Shown here: piece by piece, positions 26,321 to 34,799 of the stretch | Numbering within the stretch: position 1 is the stretch's first letter | Layout: each line of letters opens with the position of its first letter | Notes under the pieces: generated by a model | Told to the model about the DNA's origin: nothing | Database searches by the model: none | What the model saw: only the letters and a program-made list of their open reading frames with translations | Assembly: GCA_022340565.1 (NCBI GenBank) | Contig: JAJDNR010000033.1 | Span: 1-40,154, forward strand | DNA: 40,154 nucleotides | Reading direction: 5' to 3' | Source: Desulfofustis sp. | GTDB lineage: Bacteria > Desulfobacterota > Desulfobulbia > Desulfobulbales > Desulfocapsaceae | Position numbers and translations under genes: made by a program

Positions 26321-27736
26321 CTAGCGTTGGGTGACGACGGCGAGCAGGGTTTTGACCAGGAGCGTCTCCATGTCCACGGCCGCAGCCCGGTGTTTCTCGG
26401 ATTCCGGGTTCTCGGCCGATCTGAAAAATTCGTTGCAGAGCTTCAGCTGCGCGGCAGGCCAGTCGCTGGTGTGATTGGCGATGCTCTGGTCCTCAGGCGG
26501 CTGCGATAATTCCTGATAGTCCCGCCGGCCGTGGGACCAGTTCGCCATGTGCTCGAAGTAATGCAGGCTGCGGTTGATCAGCACGAACAACAGCGAGATC
26601 GAAGCAGCCGGTCCGATGGTGAGGCGGGCGCCGCTGATCTTGATGCCCAGCAGCGATGATGCGTAGTCGAGCCGCTTTCTCCCGGTCAGCGCCCCGAGAG
26701 CCCCGCCGACGGCGCCCAGTGCCGTGAAAAGGCCAAGCCCGTGTCCCAGTGCGGCCACGTCGATGCCGGCCCCGACGGCCCCGCCGCTCAGCCCGCCCAG
26801 CAGGATCAGCTGGTTTTTGGAAAGGCCGAGCAGCTGCCAGCTCCGCTCGCTGAAGATCTCTTCGTTCAGAATCGATCGGGGAGGCAGCCGGTAATCGAAA
26901 CGCCGATGCCTGAACAACCCCCTAATCTGATCATGGGCCTGTTTTTCGAGGGTGGCGATGCGGGACGTGTACCGCTCGGTAAGGCGGGCCCGCACCTCAT
27001 GCTCGGCGGCAGCATTTTCCAGGCCGGCGCTCAGTTTCAGCCCCAGGCTTTCGGTGAGAAAGCGGGTGATGATGTGGGCGCTGGCGGAGATGCGATTGTT
27101 CCAGTTCTGTTCGACAACCGCGATCACCCCGGAAAAGGTCTGCTGCCAGTCCTGATCGATCGATTTGAGCGCCTCGAGCAGTGCCAGCCGTTCGCGATAG
27201 CCGGCCCGGTGGGCGTTGAATCTCCTGATAGAATTGAAATGGATGGCCAGTTCGTCCTTCCAGCGGTCGACAGAGCGACTGTCCTCGTCCTTGCTGTTGA
27301 TCACAGCCATGCGCGGCTTGCCGATCAGCCGGAGCAGTTCCATCTCGTCCCGGTCGACATGGCGAATCGGGCGGGCGCCGTTGACCACATAGATGATGCC
27401 TGCCCCACGGGCGACCGGGGTGAGGAGTTCGTGATCCTCGGCCAGGTCGGTCGCCGATGCGGCGTAGGCGAGCAGATCCCTGAGTTTCTGCTCGGTACTG
27501 CCGGTAAGGGACCGGTAGTGGGCGAGGAGTCGCCCCGGATTCTGGAAGCCCGGGGTATCGGTGAAGCGGAGGATTTCCCGGCCGTCGATGATCACCGGGA
27601 AGGTGCGGCACGTCGTGGTTTCACCGGGATACGGGCTGATCCGCACCGAATCGTCTTCGGCGAGCGTCGACAGCACCGACGACTTCCCCTCGTTGGGGTG
27701 TCCTAAGACGGCGATTTCAGGTATGTTCGTCTCCAT
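26321..27736 (-). CDS. GTPase with DUF3482 C-terminal domain
   Basis: The 471-residue protein begins with an Era/TrmE-like G domain: G1 'GHPNEGKSS' (residues about 12-20), G3 'DTPG' near 60, and a G4-like 'INSKDED' in place of the usual NKxD. The second half has glycine-rich hydrophobic stretches ('LLGGLSGGAVGAGIDVAALGHGLGLFTALGAVGGALGALTG') resembling membrane-inserting hairpins. DUF3482 GTPases usually lie next to DUF2868 membrane proteins, as here (15-base gap), suggesting a membrane-associated GTPase and its partner. The function is not established. Confidence 0.85.
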   Translation of the reverse strand: METNIPEIAVLGHPNEGKSSVLSTLAEDDSVRISPYPGETTTCRTFPVIIDGREILRFTDTPGFQNPGRLLAHYRSLTGSTEQKLRDLLAYAASATDLAEDHELLTPVARGAGIIYVVNGARPIRHVDRDEMELLRLIGKPRMAVINSKDEDSRSVDRWKDELAIHFNSIRRFNAHRAGYRERLALLEALKSIDQDWQQTFSGVIAVVEQNWNNRISASAHIITRFLTESLGLKLSAGLENAAAEHEVRARLTERYTSRIATLEKQAHDQIRGLFRHRRFDYRLPPRSILNEEIFSERSWQLLGLSKNQLILLGGLSGGAVGAGIDVAALGHGLGLFTALGAVGGALGALTGRKRLDYASSLLGIKISGARLTIGPAASISLLFVLINRSLHYFEHMANWSHGRRDYQELSQPPEDQSIANHTSDWPAAQLKLCNEFFRSAENPESEKHRAAAVDMETLLVKTLLAVVTQR

Positions 27737-27751
27737 CGGCAGGTGCTGTGG

Positions 27752-29278
27752 TTAAGGATCGACCAGTTCGAGGTACGGGTCGGCCAGTTCATCGATTTTT
27801 TGCCGCCAGCTGCTCCGCTCGGCGCCGGTGACCGGAGCCGGAACGCCGTGGCCGTTTGGTTGACCGGCGAGCACCACCCAGACCGGCAGCGACGGTCCAG
27901 CGGCGGCGCGCAGGTTTCGCAGCAATTCGACGGTTTCATTGATGGGCGGCATCCACGCCTCCACCACCGCAGCGATGCCTCCGCCCTCCGGCCAGCTGTG
28001 CGCCGCAATTTCAGCGAAAAGCTCCTGGTCGGCCCCATACCCGGCCATGAACGTCCGCTGCGCTGCAATCCTGAATCCGGCGCGATCAAGCCGGTCGATA
28101 ATCGCATCAGCTGCATCGCTGCTCATTTCCGCGGGGATCAGCAGTAGTGCCGAACCGGCAGGGGAAACCCCGTCGCCATCGGCCGGTGGGGACGTGCTGA
28201 CTGGTTGACGGGGGATTGCGGGACTCTGCGCCTGGCTGGTTACCAGCGGAGACCGCATGCGCATGACCAGCTGAATCAGCGCTGGGGTGTTGAACTCCAG
28301 CTTGCGCAGCGACCGCTGCTGGCCCAGTCTGCCAATCGCCACCAGGGCAGAACGGAACAGCAGGCCGTACACCACGATGCAGAGAACCAGAAAGGGCCAC
28401 CACGAAACAAGATCCTGGGTGGCCAGGTGGTAGATGCCGTCTTTGAGGATGATCCTGCTGCCCTCGATCTCCGCCTCGGACGGATAGGAAATTCGCTGCG
28501 GGAACGCCCATGACCAGGGCAGCGCCAGCATGCGGACAGTTTTGTGGATGAACGGGGCGCTGAATTGGATCGTCGACTGCCAGCCGAAGGCGATATCGCT
28601 GGTGATCAGCCGGTAGAGGGTAGCCGTCAGCAGACCCAGGTTAAAGCTGACCATGACGTACTGGGAGAGCGAGAAAAACGGCCAGTAGGCCGCCTGGCGA
28701 TAGCGAGACCCGTGTTTTTTCACGATACCGGCCATCGAGATGCAGGCAGAGCGGAGCTCTGCGGGGAGGTGGGCGGTCAACCGGGCGACCCTTCCGGAAA
28801 ACCGGCTCGAGATCAACGCATAGAGCGATACGATCGGTGCCGGAAACTCGGCAAGGCCTGCCATTCTGAGGCCGATCACCGGGAACACGACCGCCATGAT
28901 CAGCACCTGGCTGAAGATGAACAGAAAAAGAAAATTCAGCACATTGACCGGGGTGGTCCCTGAATAGGCGAGGAAGGACAGCGCCGCCGCGAAGCCCAGC
29001 ACGATGCCGAGTGTGGCCAAAAGGTACCCCAGGGTACGGTACGACTCGCAGATCACCGTTCCCGGGCTTTTCGGCGCCGACGCGCCGAATACCTGGCGTT
29101 TCCTCGCCTGCAGCCAGCGGAGGATGAGCCGGTCCCGGGGGAGGTCCCTGCGGTCTTCGGGGATATCGAGATAGATACGTCGATCCCGTTCGTGCAGATC
29201 CGACTGCTGAAACTCCCTGTCCAGCGACAGGCAATATTCGAGGTCGATCAGATCGGAATATGTCCATCGGTCATTCAT
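27752..29278 (-). CDS. DUF2868 membrane protein
   Basis: The 508-residue protein has several hydrophobic segments: 'TLGYLLATLGIVLGFAAALSFLAYS', 'FLFLFIFSQVLIMAVVFPVIGL', a pair near the middle and 'WWPFLVLCIVVYGLLFRSALVAIG'. A soluble C-terminal domain of about 150 residues follows, starting 'ALLLIPAEMSS', which looks like a degenerate nucleotide-binding fold. The N-terminus ('WTYSDLIDLEYCLSLDREFQQSDLHERDRRIY') matches the DUF2868 family as I recall it. It is the first gene of the pair with the DUF3482 GTPase; the two probably act together at the inner membrane. Confidence 0.85.
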   Translation of the reverse strand: MNDRWTYSDLIDLEYCLSLDREFQQSDLHERDRRIYLDIPEDRRDLPRDRLILRWLQARKRQVFGASAPKSPGTVICESYRTLGYLLATLGIVLGFAAALSFLAYSGTTPVNVLNFLFLFIFSQVLIMAVVFPVIGLRMAGLAEFPAPIVSLYALISSRFSGRVARLTAHLPAELRSACISMAGIVKKHGSRYRQAAYWPFFSLSQYVMVSFNLGLLTATLYRLITSDIAFGWQSTIQFSAPFIHKTVRMLALPWSWAFPQRISYPSEAEIEGSRIILKDGIYHLATQDLVSWWPFLVLCIVVYGLLFRSALVAIGRLGQQRSLRKLEFNTPALIQLVMRMRSPLVTSQAQSPAIPRQPVSTSPPADGDGVSPAGSALLLIPAEMSSDAADAIIDRLDRAGFRIAAQRTFMAGYGADQELFAEIAAHSWPEGGGIAAVVEAWMPPINETVELLRNLRAAAGPSLPVWVVLAGQPNGHGVPAPVTGAERSSWRQKIDELADPYLELVDP

Positions 29279-29365
29279 ACGCTCCTTTTATATAGGAACA
29301 ACGGAACTCTGCACAAGGTTTTTCGTCGATCCGGAGGAGGCAGTCGGCGGGGATGATGCAAAAAA

Positions 29366-29393
29366 AAGGCCGGAGCCTGGCGGCCCCGGCCTT
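29366..29393 (-). terminator. Rho-independent terminator after sqr
   Basis: Perfect 8-bp GC-rich arms at 29366-29373 and 29386-29393 are followed, reading leftward, by a run of T (plus-strand A-run from 29360). It lies 25 bases past the TAG at 29418, which supports that stop, rather than the TGA at 29646, as the true end of sqr. Confidence 0.8.
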
Positions 29394-29417
29394 CTGGAAA
29401 AAGCTGGCAGATCGAAG

Positions 29418-30638
29418 CTAGCGCACTTTTCCTTCCATCATCAGGTCGGGCGGACCCAGCCAGGCCCCTTTGAGGAGCAGATTGAAGTAGGCCCACTTGA
29501 ACATCAGTTTGGCCATGTGGTTGAGCTCCGTCTCCTTGAGCAGACTGAAGGGACCGATTGCCGGAAACGGATACTTGCCGACCAGCGGTTCCTGATCGTA
29601 GTTGAAGTCGATTATGTAGGCTTTCCCGAAGCCCGATTCGATGAATCAGACCGCGTGCCCGTCCGACCGGGCGTGCTGCTCGCCTCCCGAGATGTAAGCG
29701 ATGATGTTCTCGTGCAGTACGTCACCCTGGAAATGGGCGACCGCGCCGGCCTTGGAGGTCGGCACGTCGGTCGCGTCGCCGAGCACCCACACATTGTCCC
29801 TGCCGTTGGGCTGCAGGGTGTGCTTGTCGACCGGTATGTAGCCCATCGGGTCGCTGATTCCCGAGTCGATCATAACCTGGGCGCCGAAGTTGGGCGGGAT
29901 CGACACGAGCATATCATAAGAGATCTCGGTCCCGTCGAACGACTGAATCACCTTCTCCCGGTGATCGACCGAACCCAGCGCGAAGTTGGGTATGATCTTG
30001 ATATTCTTGTCCTCGCACGCATCGGTGAGGACCTTGGTGGCGACCGGCTTGGTGAAGGCGCCCGACAGCGGCGTCACGAACTCGATTTCGACATCGTCGC
30101 GGATGCCGCGCTCGTGGAAATGCCAGTCGGCCAGGAAGGCGAACTCGAGCGGGGCGACCGGACACTTGATCGGCATCTCCGCTATGTTCACCACCAGCTT
30201 GCCGCCCTTGAACTTCTTCAGGGCCTTGCCGAGCTCCTGGCAGTCGTTGTAGCGGTAGTATCCGTAAATGTCGTGTCCCCAGCCTTCCTGGAGCCCTTCT
30301 ACCTCGTCCGGACGGATGTCGCAGCCGGTGGCGTGGATCAGGATGTCGTAGTAGAATTTGCCTTCGGTGGAGGTGGTGATCTCCTGCTTGTCCCAGTCGA
30401 CGTTGGTCAACTCGGTGATCACGAAGTCGATACCCGGATTGATGAATTCCCGCTTGCTCCTCCTGATTTCCTTTGGTTTGTTGATGTCGAACGGAACGAA
30501 GAGATAGCCCGGCTGGTAATAGTGCACGTTGTCCCGGTCGATGATCGTCACCGACCAGTCGTCGTCCAGGTCTTTCCTCAGTTTGTTCGCCATCATGGTG
30601 CCGGCGGTGCCGCCACCGAGTATGACTACCTTTTTCAT
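29418..30638 (-). CDS. sqr: Sulfide:quinone oxidoreductase with in-frame UGA (selenocysteine candidate)
   Basis: Reading the UGA at 29646-29648 as an amino acid gives a 406-residue flavoprotein. The FAD-binding start is 'VVILGGGTAGTMMANKL', followed by 'YYQPGYLFVPF' and the catalytic 'IKCPVAP' with C159, then 'VWVLGDATDVPTSKAGAVAHFQ'. The UGA is codon 331, in 'DGHAV-U-FIESGFGKA', where SQR relatives carry a redox cysteine. The 75 residues after it ('IDFNYDQEPLVGKYPFPAIGPFSLL...') are clearly the family's C-terminus. SQR oxidises sulfide and gives electrons to quinone at the membrane; C159 and residue 331 would form the working pair. The ATG at 30638 has AGGAGG 11 bases upstream. DUF1641 precedes it in the operon. 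Confidence 0.85.
29610..29648 (-). promoter_or_regulatory. SECIS-like hairpin following the sqr UGA
   Basis: In the mRNA, GGCUU (from plus-strand 29633) pairs with AAGCC (ending at 29619) around a 5-base loop CGGGA, with an extra G-U pair below. The loop begins 17 bases after the UGA and has G as its second base, as expected for bacterial SelB-dependent elements. A lower 4-bp stem starts inside the UGA codon (29644-29647 with 29610-29613). Confidence 0.65.
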
Positions 30639-30715
30639 GTTCTCTGTTGCCTCCTCTACGGTCAGGGTTACGATTGATGTCACATATTCGACATGTCAGC
30701 GACTTTTCTTGGGCC

Positions 30716-31669
30716 TTACCCGTGGTTCTGCGCTCTCTTATCCTCCTGGTAAGCCATTACGACGGTTCCCACGGTCTGCAGCAGCATGAACATGAAGCCG
30801 AGTGCCGACTGGACCTTCGGGTCGCGCATCTTTTTCATCAGGGTGAACGGGCCGACCGGTTCCGCCTTGGTGAAATCGAGCGAGGAGATCGCGTTGCAGA
30901 TTTCCTCGACCTGTTTCTCGTTGTAATCGAGCCGCTTGAGCTGAGCCCAGGTGGTGCCTGCCACCTTCACCAGCCCGCTGCTCTGCTGCATGCCGTCCAG
31001 CCACAGGTTTACCGAATGGATCAGGTCGGAGCCCTTCATGACCGCGGTGAACTCCTTGAAGAACTCGGTCATGGGCTGGACCATGTTGAGCAGATCGCTC
31101 AGGGTGTGGATATTGATCAGGATCACGTGGAGCAGGTCGCCCAGTTTCTCGGCCTGGAACTCGCCTTCGTGCAGCGACTTCATGAAACGGATGATGCGCG
31201 GGTACATGAGCTGAACGACCGGTACCATATCCTCCCGGAATTCCACGCCCATCTTGAGCAGGTCCATCGCCTCGCCGAGGGTGTCCAGGTTGGTCGCCAC
31301 CTTTCTGAGCAGGATGGTCAGCTCGTCGACATGGAAATCGCTGCTGAGCTCGTTGAAAAAACTGATGGTGGAGGGGTACGCCTGCTTGACAACCGGCATC
31401 ATTTCGCTTTTGAAATCCATGCCGGCCTTGAAGGTGTCGACCATATCGTTGAGTTCGTCGAGGCTGGTGAGCACGTTCTTGGCGAGGTGGACCGCTTTTT
31501 CGTGGGTGTAGCGATCGTCGATGTCGTCGAGGAACCCGCTGAGACTCGGCTGGGCCCGCTTCAAAACCGGTTCGAGGTCTTTTCTGATTTCCTGCAGGAC
31601 GTCCGATTTGAGGGATTGAACGTCGGCAGAGAGTTGGTCAAGTTTTTCGAGAATCAACGCTTCGTTCAT
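30716..31669 (-). CDS. DUF1641 protein, partner of SQR
   Basis: From the ATG at 31669 (GGTG six bases upstream) the protein has 317 residues. A GTG at 31678 is an alternative. It is a largely helical protein with repeated heptad-like segments ('EKLDQLSADVQSLKSDVLQEIRKDLEPVLKRAQPSL', 'LLRKVATNLDTLGEAMDLLKMG'). A more compact conserved end, 'PVGPFTLMKKMRDPKVQSALGFMFMLLQTVGTVV', could lie at the membrane. DUF1641 genes recur beside SQR-type flavoproteins, and here the gene leads the operon 77 bases upstream of sqr. It may recruit SQR to the membrane or a quinone site; this is inference. Confidence 0.85.
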   Translation of the reverse strand: MNEALILEKLDQLSADVQSLKSDVLQEIRKDLEPVLKRAQPSLSGFLDDIDDRYTHEKAVHLAKNVLTSLDELNDMVDTFKAGMDFKSEMMPVVKQAYPSTISFFNELSSDFHVDELTILLRKVATNLDTLGEAMDLLKMGVEFREDMVPVVQLMYPRIIRFMKSLHEGEFQAEKLGDLLHVILINIHTLSDLLNMVQPMTEFFKEFTAVMKGSDLIHSVNLWLDGMQQSSGLVKVAGTTWAQLKRLDYNEKQVEEICNAISSLDFTKAEPVGPFTLMKKMRDPKVQSALGFMFMLLQTVGTVVMAYQEDKRAQNHG

Positions 31670-31770
31670 CGTCAGCACCTGCCTGGGGCGATCGGTTGGT
31701 GTTTTACCCGGACGGCACGAAACAAGCTGCCGCTGCGGGTGATCTCAATGTTCTCTGTACCACAGATGTC

Positions 31771-31788
31771 TATACTACAATGTATATA
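31771..31788. promoter_or_regulatory. AT-rich dyad upstream of DUF1641-sqr
   Basis: TATAC and GTATA form a short inverted repeat with a 6-base spacer, about 100 bases upstream of the DUF1641 start and just left of the structured RNA locus. It could be an operator or a -10 region for the leftward operon. I could not match a full promoter to it. Confidence 0.3.
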
Positions 31789-31813
31789 TCATGAAAAGGG
31801 TTATTTCCGCTTG

Positions 31814-32062
31814 TAGTACCGGGAAGATTAACGATACTGAGGTTTTGAGTCGCGGGATAGGTCGCTGCTGCATACAGCGAGGAGGCACTGCTGGCGTATT
31901 CGAACCTTCCGTGGTACATTGTGGTGCATGGCACCTAACCCGGATATTGAACGAGCTGAGACGGCCTGCGAGTCAAGGAGACGTGGGGAAGGCTATAGAG
32001 GTACTATGCCTCCCCCACAAGCGACGCGGGATCGCAGGCCGTATCGACTCGCCCGCAGGGTG
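31814..32062 (+). ncRNA. HEARO / omega-RNA-like structured RNA without iscB
   Basis: The folds visible by eye are as follows. Stem A: 31816-31820 with 31913-31917, and 31822-31826 with 31906-31910. It encloses hairpin B (31862-31867 with 31875-31880). Hairpin C: 31923-31927 with 31931-31935. Long stem D: 31961-31971 with 32032-32042, perfect 11 bp, extended by 31952-31959 with 32044-32051. It encloses hairpin E (31983-31988 with 32013-32018; 31990-31993 with 32008-32011; 31995-31998 with 32004-32007). The segment between C and D, 'CCUAACCCG...AUUGAACGAG', matches my memory of the conserved core of HEARO RNAs, the guide-carrying omega-RNAs of IscB. No iscB frame follows; DUF362 starts 150 bases later. 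Exact ends are uncertain. Confidence 0.6.
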
Positions 32063-32212
32063 GAAATTTTGTCTTTTCAGCCTTGATTCCATAAAGCACA
32101 AACGGTCTCAGTGACAGTACTTGAGTTTTCTCTGGGAAGTTGATTTTGCTGTTTATTTTTACGTTCGTTTTCCATGAAATATTTGGGCTAAGGTTACGCG
32201 TGGGGGACAGTC

Positions 32213-33130
32213 ATGAAAAGACGTGGATTTTTGAAACGGTTGCTGCTCTGCACCGCCGGCATCAGTCTGCCGGCGCCGCTGCTCCGGGCCGCCGGCGCTG
32301 GCGCGCAGCCTGCCCCGGCGCCTGATATCGCCCGGGTGACAGGGGCCGACTACCCGGTGCTGGTGAAGGAAACCCTCGATCTGCTCGGCGGCATGAAACG
32401 GTTCGTCAGCCCCGGTCAGCGGGTGGTGGTCAAACCCAACATCGGCTGGGACCGCAACCCCGACCAGGCGGCCAACACCCACCCGCTGGTGGTCAGGACC
32501 CTGGTCGAGATGGCCTGCGAGGCCGATGCCGGGGAGGTCATGGTCTTCGATTTCCCCTGCAACGAGAAGCGGCGCTGCTACAACAACAGCGGCATCAGCG
32601 ATGCGCTCGCGGCGATCGGGGACAAGCGGGTGAAGCTCACCCACATGGACAAACGAAAATTCAAACCGATCACGATCAGCGATGGTAAGTCTTTGAAAGC
32701 ATGGGACATCTACGAGGATGCGCTGACCGCGGACTGCTACATCAACGTGCCGGTGGCCAAGCATCACGGGTTGAGCCGCCTGACCCTGGGCCTGAAGAAC
32801 TCGATGGGCGTGATCGGCGGCCGGCGCGGCGGGCTGCACCACAATCTCGGCCAGAACCTCGCCGATCTGGCGACGGTGGTGAGGCCGAGCTTGACGGTCA
32901 TCGACGCGACCCGCATCCTTCTCGACAACGGGCCGCAGGGCGGATCGCTCGACGATGTCCGGAAAATGGACACGCTGCTGGCATCCACCGATCCGGTGGC
33001 CGCCGATGCGCTGGCAACCACCCTCTTCGACCTCGATCCCGACGCCATCGCCTCCACCGTCGCGGCCTATCAGATGGGGCTGGGTGAGATGCAGCCCGAT
33101 AACATGAACATCATGGAACGATCGGTGTGA
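32213..33130 (+). CDS. DUF362 protein with Tat signal
   Basis: The 305-residue protein begins with a twin-arginine signal ('MKRRGFLKRLLLCTAGISLPAPLL'), so it is exported folded, which suggests a cofactor. The body matches DUF362: 'RVVVKPNIGWDRNPDQAANTHPLVV', 'INVPVAKHHGLSRLTLGLKNSMGVI', 'LTVIDATRILLDNGPQGG', 'ASTDPVAADALATTLF'. DUF362 proteins often occur with ferredoxin-like partners. Its stop overlaps the GTG start of the polyferredoxin gene (GTGA), so the two are coupled and probably form one periplasmic electron-transfer unit. The reaction is unknown. Confidence 0.87.
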   Translation: MKRRGFLKRLLLCTAGISLPAPLLRAAGAGAQPAPAPDIARVTGADYPVLVKETLDLLGGMKRFVSPGQRVVVKPNIGWDRNPDQAANTHPLVVRTLVEMACEADAGEVMVFDFPCNEKRRCYNNSGISDALAAIGDKRVKLTHMDKRKFKPITISDGKSLKAWDIYEDALTADCYINVPVAKHHGLSRLTLGLKNSMGVIGGRRGGLHHNLGQNLADLATVVRPSLTVIDATRILLDNGPQGGSLDDVRKMDTLLASTDPVAADALATTLFDLDPDAIASTVAAYQMGLGEMQPDNMNIMERSV

Positions 33131-34725
33131 CCACCGTCCCCAAAAAACGCCGCTACCTGCTGCTCAGAAGGGGGAGGGTGCTGTTCCAGGCGCTGTCGCT
33201 GCTGCTGTTCTTCTACCTGTTCATCAAGACCGACTATACCGGTTCCGACACCCTGGAGTACGCGGTCAACATTCTCTTCCGCCTCGACCCGCTGCTGGCG
33301 CTGGCGACCATGGCCGCCGTCAAGACCCTGCTGACCCTGATGCTGCCGGCGCTCATCACAGTCGTGCTGGCCCTTGCCCTGGGCCGGAGTTTCTGCGGCT
33401 GGCTCTGCCCGATGGGGGCGCTGCTCGACGGCTGGTCCCGGCTGTTCGGAAAGCCCGGTCGCCAGTCCCCGACGCGGTTTCCCCACCTGCCGGCGACGCT
33501 GCTCGTGATCATCCTCGTGTCAGCCCTGTTGGGGCTGCCGCTGGCCGGCTATATCGATCCCTTCTCGATCCTCGTGCGGGGCTTTTCCCAGGCTCTCTAT
33601 CCCGGCCTCAACGACGTGTCGGTGGCTTTTTTCACCTGGACCTATCAGCAGGCGCCGCCGCTGGTGAACCGCATCGGCGAACCGATCTATGCGTTCCTGC
33701 AGCAGACGGTCCTGCCGGCCGAGCAGAAGTTCTACCAGTGGGGCCTGGTCAGCCTGGCAGTGCTGCTGCTGGTCTTCGCCCTTGAATTTTACCAGCGCCG
33801 GTTTTTCTGCCGGAACCTCTGCCCGCTCGGAGCGCTGCTCGGCTGGTTCGCCAGACTGGGCTTCCTCGCTATGGACGGCGGCGACACGGGCTGCGGCACC
33901 TGCCGGCTCTGCAGCAGCCGCTGCCGGATGGGGGCGATCGACGATCAGCGGCATATCGATGCCGGCCGTTGTATCCTCTGCATGGATTGTTTCACCTCCT
34001 GCCCCCGGCAGATCATCGCCTTTTCTAGGGCTCTGCCGGGGGTGAGGGCAGCCGAGGTTTCCCTGCCTCGGCGCCGGTTCATCGGCAGCCTGTCGGCGGC
34101 TGTGCTGCTGCCGGCAGTGCTCGGCACCAGGACCCTGGCGTCACGGCCCGACCCGCTGCTGATACGGCCGCCGGGCTCGCTGGCCGAGGCTGAATTTCTT
34201 CAACGCTGCGTCAGGTGCGGTCAGTGCATGCAGGTGTGCATCAGCAACGGGCTGCAGCCGGTGATGCTGAGGGCTGGTCTGGAGGGGATGTTCTCCCCCT
34301 ACCTGGTGGCCCGCACCGGCTACTGCGAATTTAACTGCACGCTGTGCGGTCAGGTCTGTCCGACCGGGGCGATCAGCGAACTTACCAGGGAGCAGAAGCA
34401 CCGCTTCAAAATCGGCCACGCCTGGTTCGACAAAAATCTTTGCCTGCCCTACGCCAAGGGGATTCCATGTATTGTCTGCGAGGAGCACTGCCCGACCCCC
34501 GACAAGGCCATCCGCTTCCGGGCCGCAGCGGTGCTCGATGACCGCGGTGGGACCCGCATCGTCAAACAACCCTATGTCGTCGACGATTGGTGCATCGGCT
34601 GCGGAATCTGCGAAACCATGTGCCCGCTGCCGGGTCGCAGCGGTATCTTCGTGACCAGCGACGGCGAGGGGCGCCACCCCGAAAAGCGTCTGCCCGCTGC
34701 GGATGGCGGCGGGTACGGGCCGTAA
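33127..34725 (+). CDS. Membrane/periplasmic polyferredoxin, NapH-NapG-like fusion
   Basis: The 532-residue protein starts at a GTG that overlaps the DUF362 stop. Residues 1 to about 230 carry several membrane helices with the NapH/YccM motifs 'FCGWLCPMGALLDG' and 'FCRNLCPLGALLGWF'. Two [4Fe-4S]-type clusters follow ('CGTCRLCSSRCRMGAI', 'CILCMDCFTSCP'). Near residues 314-335 'RRRFIGSLSAAVLLPAVL' looks like an internal Tat-type signal. After it a NapG/MauM-like ferredoxin module has four more Cys groups ('CVRCGQCMQVC', 'CTLCGQVCPTGAI', 'CIVCEEHCP', 'CIGCGICETMCPL'). It probably passes quinol electrons to a periplasmic partner, likely the DUF362 protein. Confidence 0.87.
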   Translation: MTTVPKKRRYLLLRRGRVLFQALSLLLFFYLFIKTDYTGSDTLEYAVNILFRLDPLLALATMAAVKTLLTLMLPALITVVLALALGRSFCGWLCPMGALLDGWSRLFGKPGRQSPTRFPHLPATLLVIILVSALLGLPLAGYIDPFSILVRGFSQALYPGLNDVSVAFFTWTYQQAPPLVNRIGEPIYAFLQQTVLPAEQKFYQWGLVSLAVLLLVFALEFYQRRFFCRNLCPLGALLGWFARLGFLAMDGGDTGCGTCRLCSSRCRMGAIDDQRHIDAGRCILCMDCFTSCPRQIIAFSRALPGVRAAEVSLPRRRFIGSLSAAVLLPAVLGTRTLASRPDPLLIRPPGSLAEAEFLQRCVRCGQCMQVCISNGLQPVMLRAGLEGMFSPYLVARTGYCEFNCTLCGQVCPTGAISELTREQKHRFKIGHAWFDKNLCLPYAKGIPCIVCEEHCPTPDKAIRFRAAAVLDDRGGTRIVKQPYVVDDWCIGCGICETMCPLPGRSGIFVTSDGEGRHPEKRLPAADGGGYGP

Positions 34726-34753
34726 CGCCGGGCAAATCTCCATCCGGCTTCCT

Positions 34754-34799
34754 AATAATAAGAATTATTATTGACACACCATATCAGCTCCGATATAGT
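34754..34799 (+). promoter_or_regulatory. Promoter and Fur/PerR-like operator of the cyd operon
   Basis: TTGACA at 34771-34776 and TATAGT at 34794-34799 are separated by exactly 17 bases, a near-ideal sigma-70 promoter. Immediately upstream and touching the -35 is a 19-base palindrome, AATAATAA-gaa-TTATTATT (34754-34772), whose AT-rich 8-3-8 shape resembles Fur-family (Fur or PerR) boxes. The leader to the first gene is about 115 bases. Confidence 0.7.

Noticed and set aside
29646-29648. Reading the sqr UGA as a true stop or as a pseudogene mutation
   Set aside because: The downstream frame is intact and family-like, the terminator lies after the later stop, and a SECIS-like hairpin is correctly placed. 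A sequencing error remains possible.
31791-32114. 107-codon frame 'MKRVISACSTGK...' over the structured RNA
   Set aside because: It has no family match and no good ribosome site, and it crosses every helix of the RNA locus; the base pairing explains the conservation better than coding.
31789-32220. 10-bp direct repeat TCATGAAAAG at 31789 and 32211 as a target-site duplication around the RNA locus
   Set aside because: The second copy is the start of DUF362 (Met-Lys-Arg codons), and IS200/605-type elements that carry omega-RNAs do not make such duplications; chance is likely.
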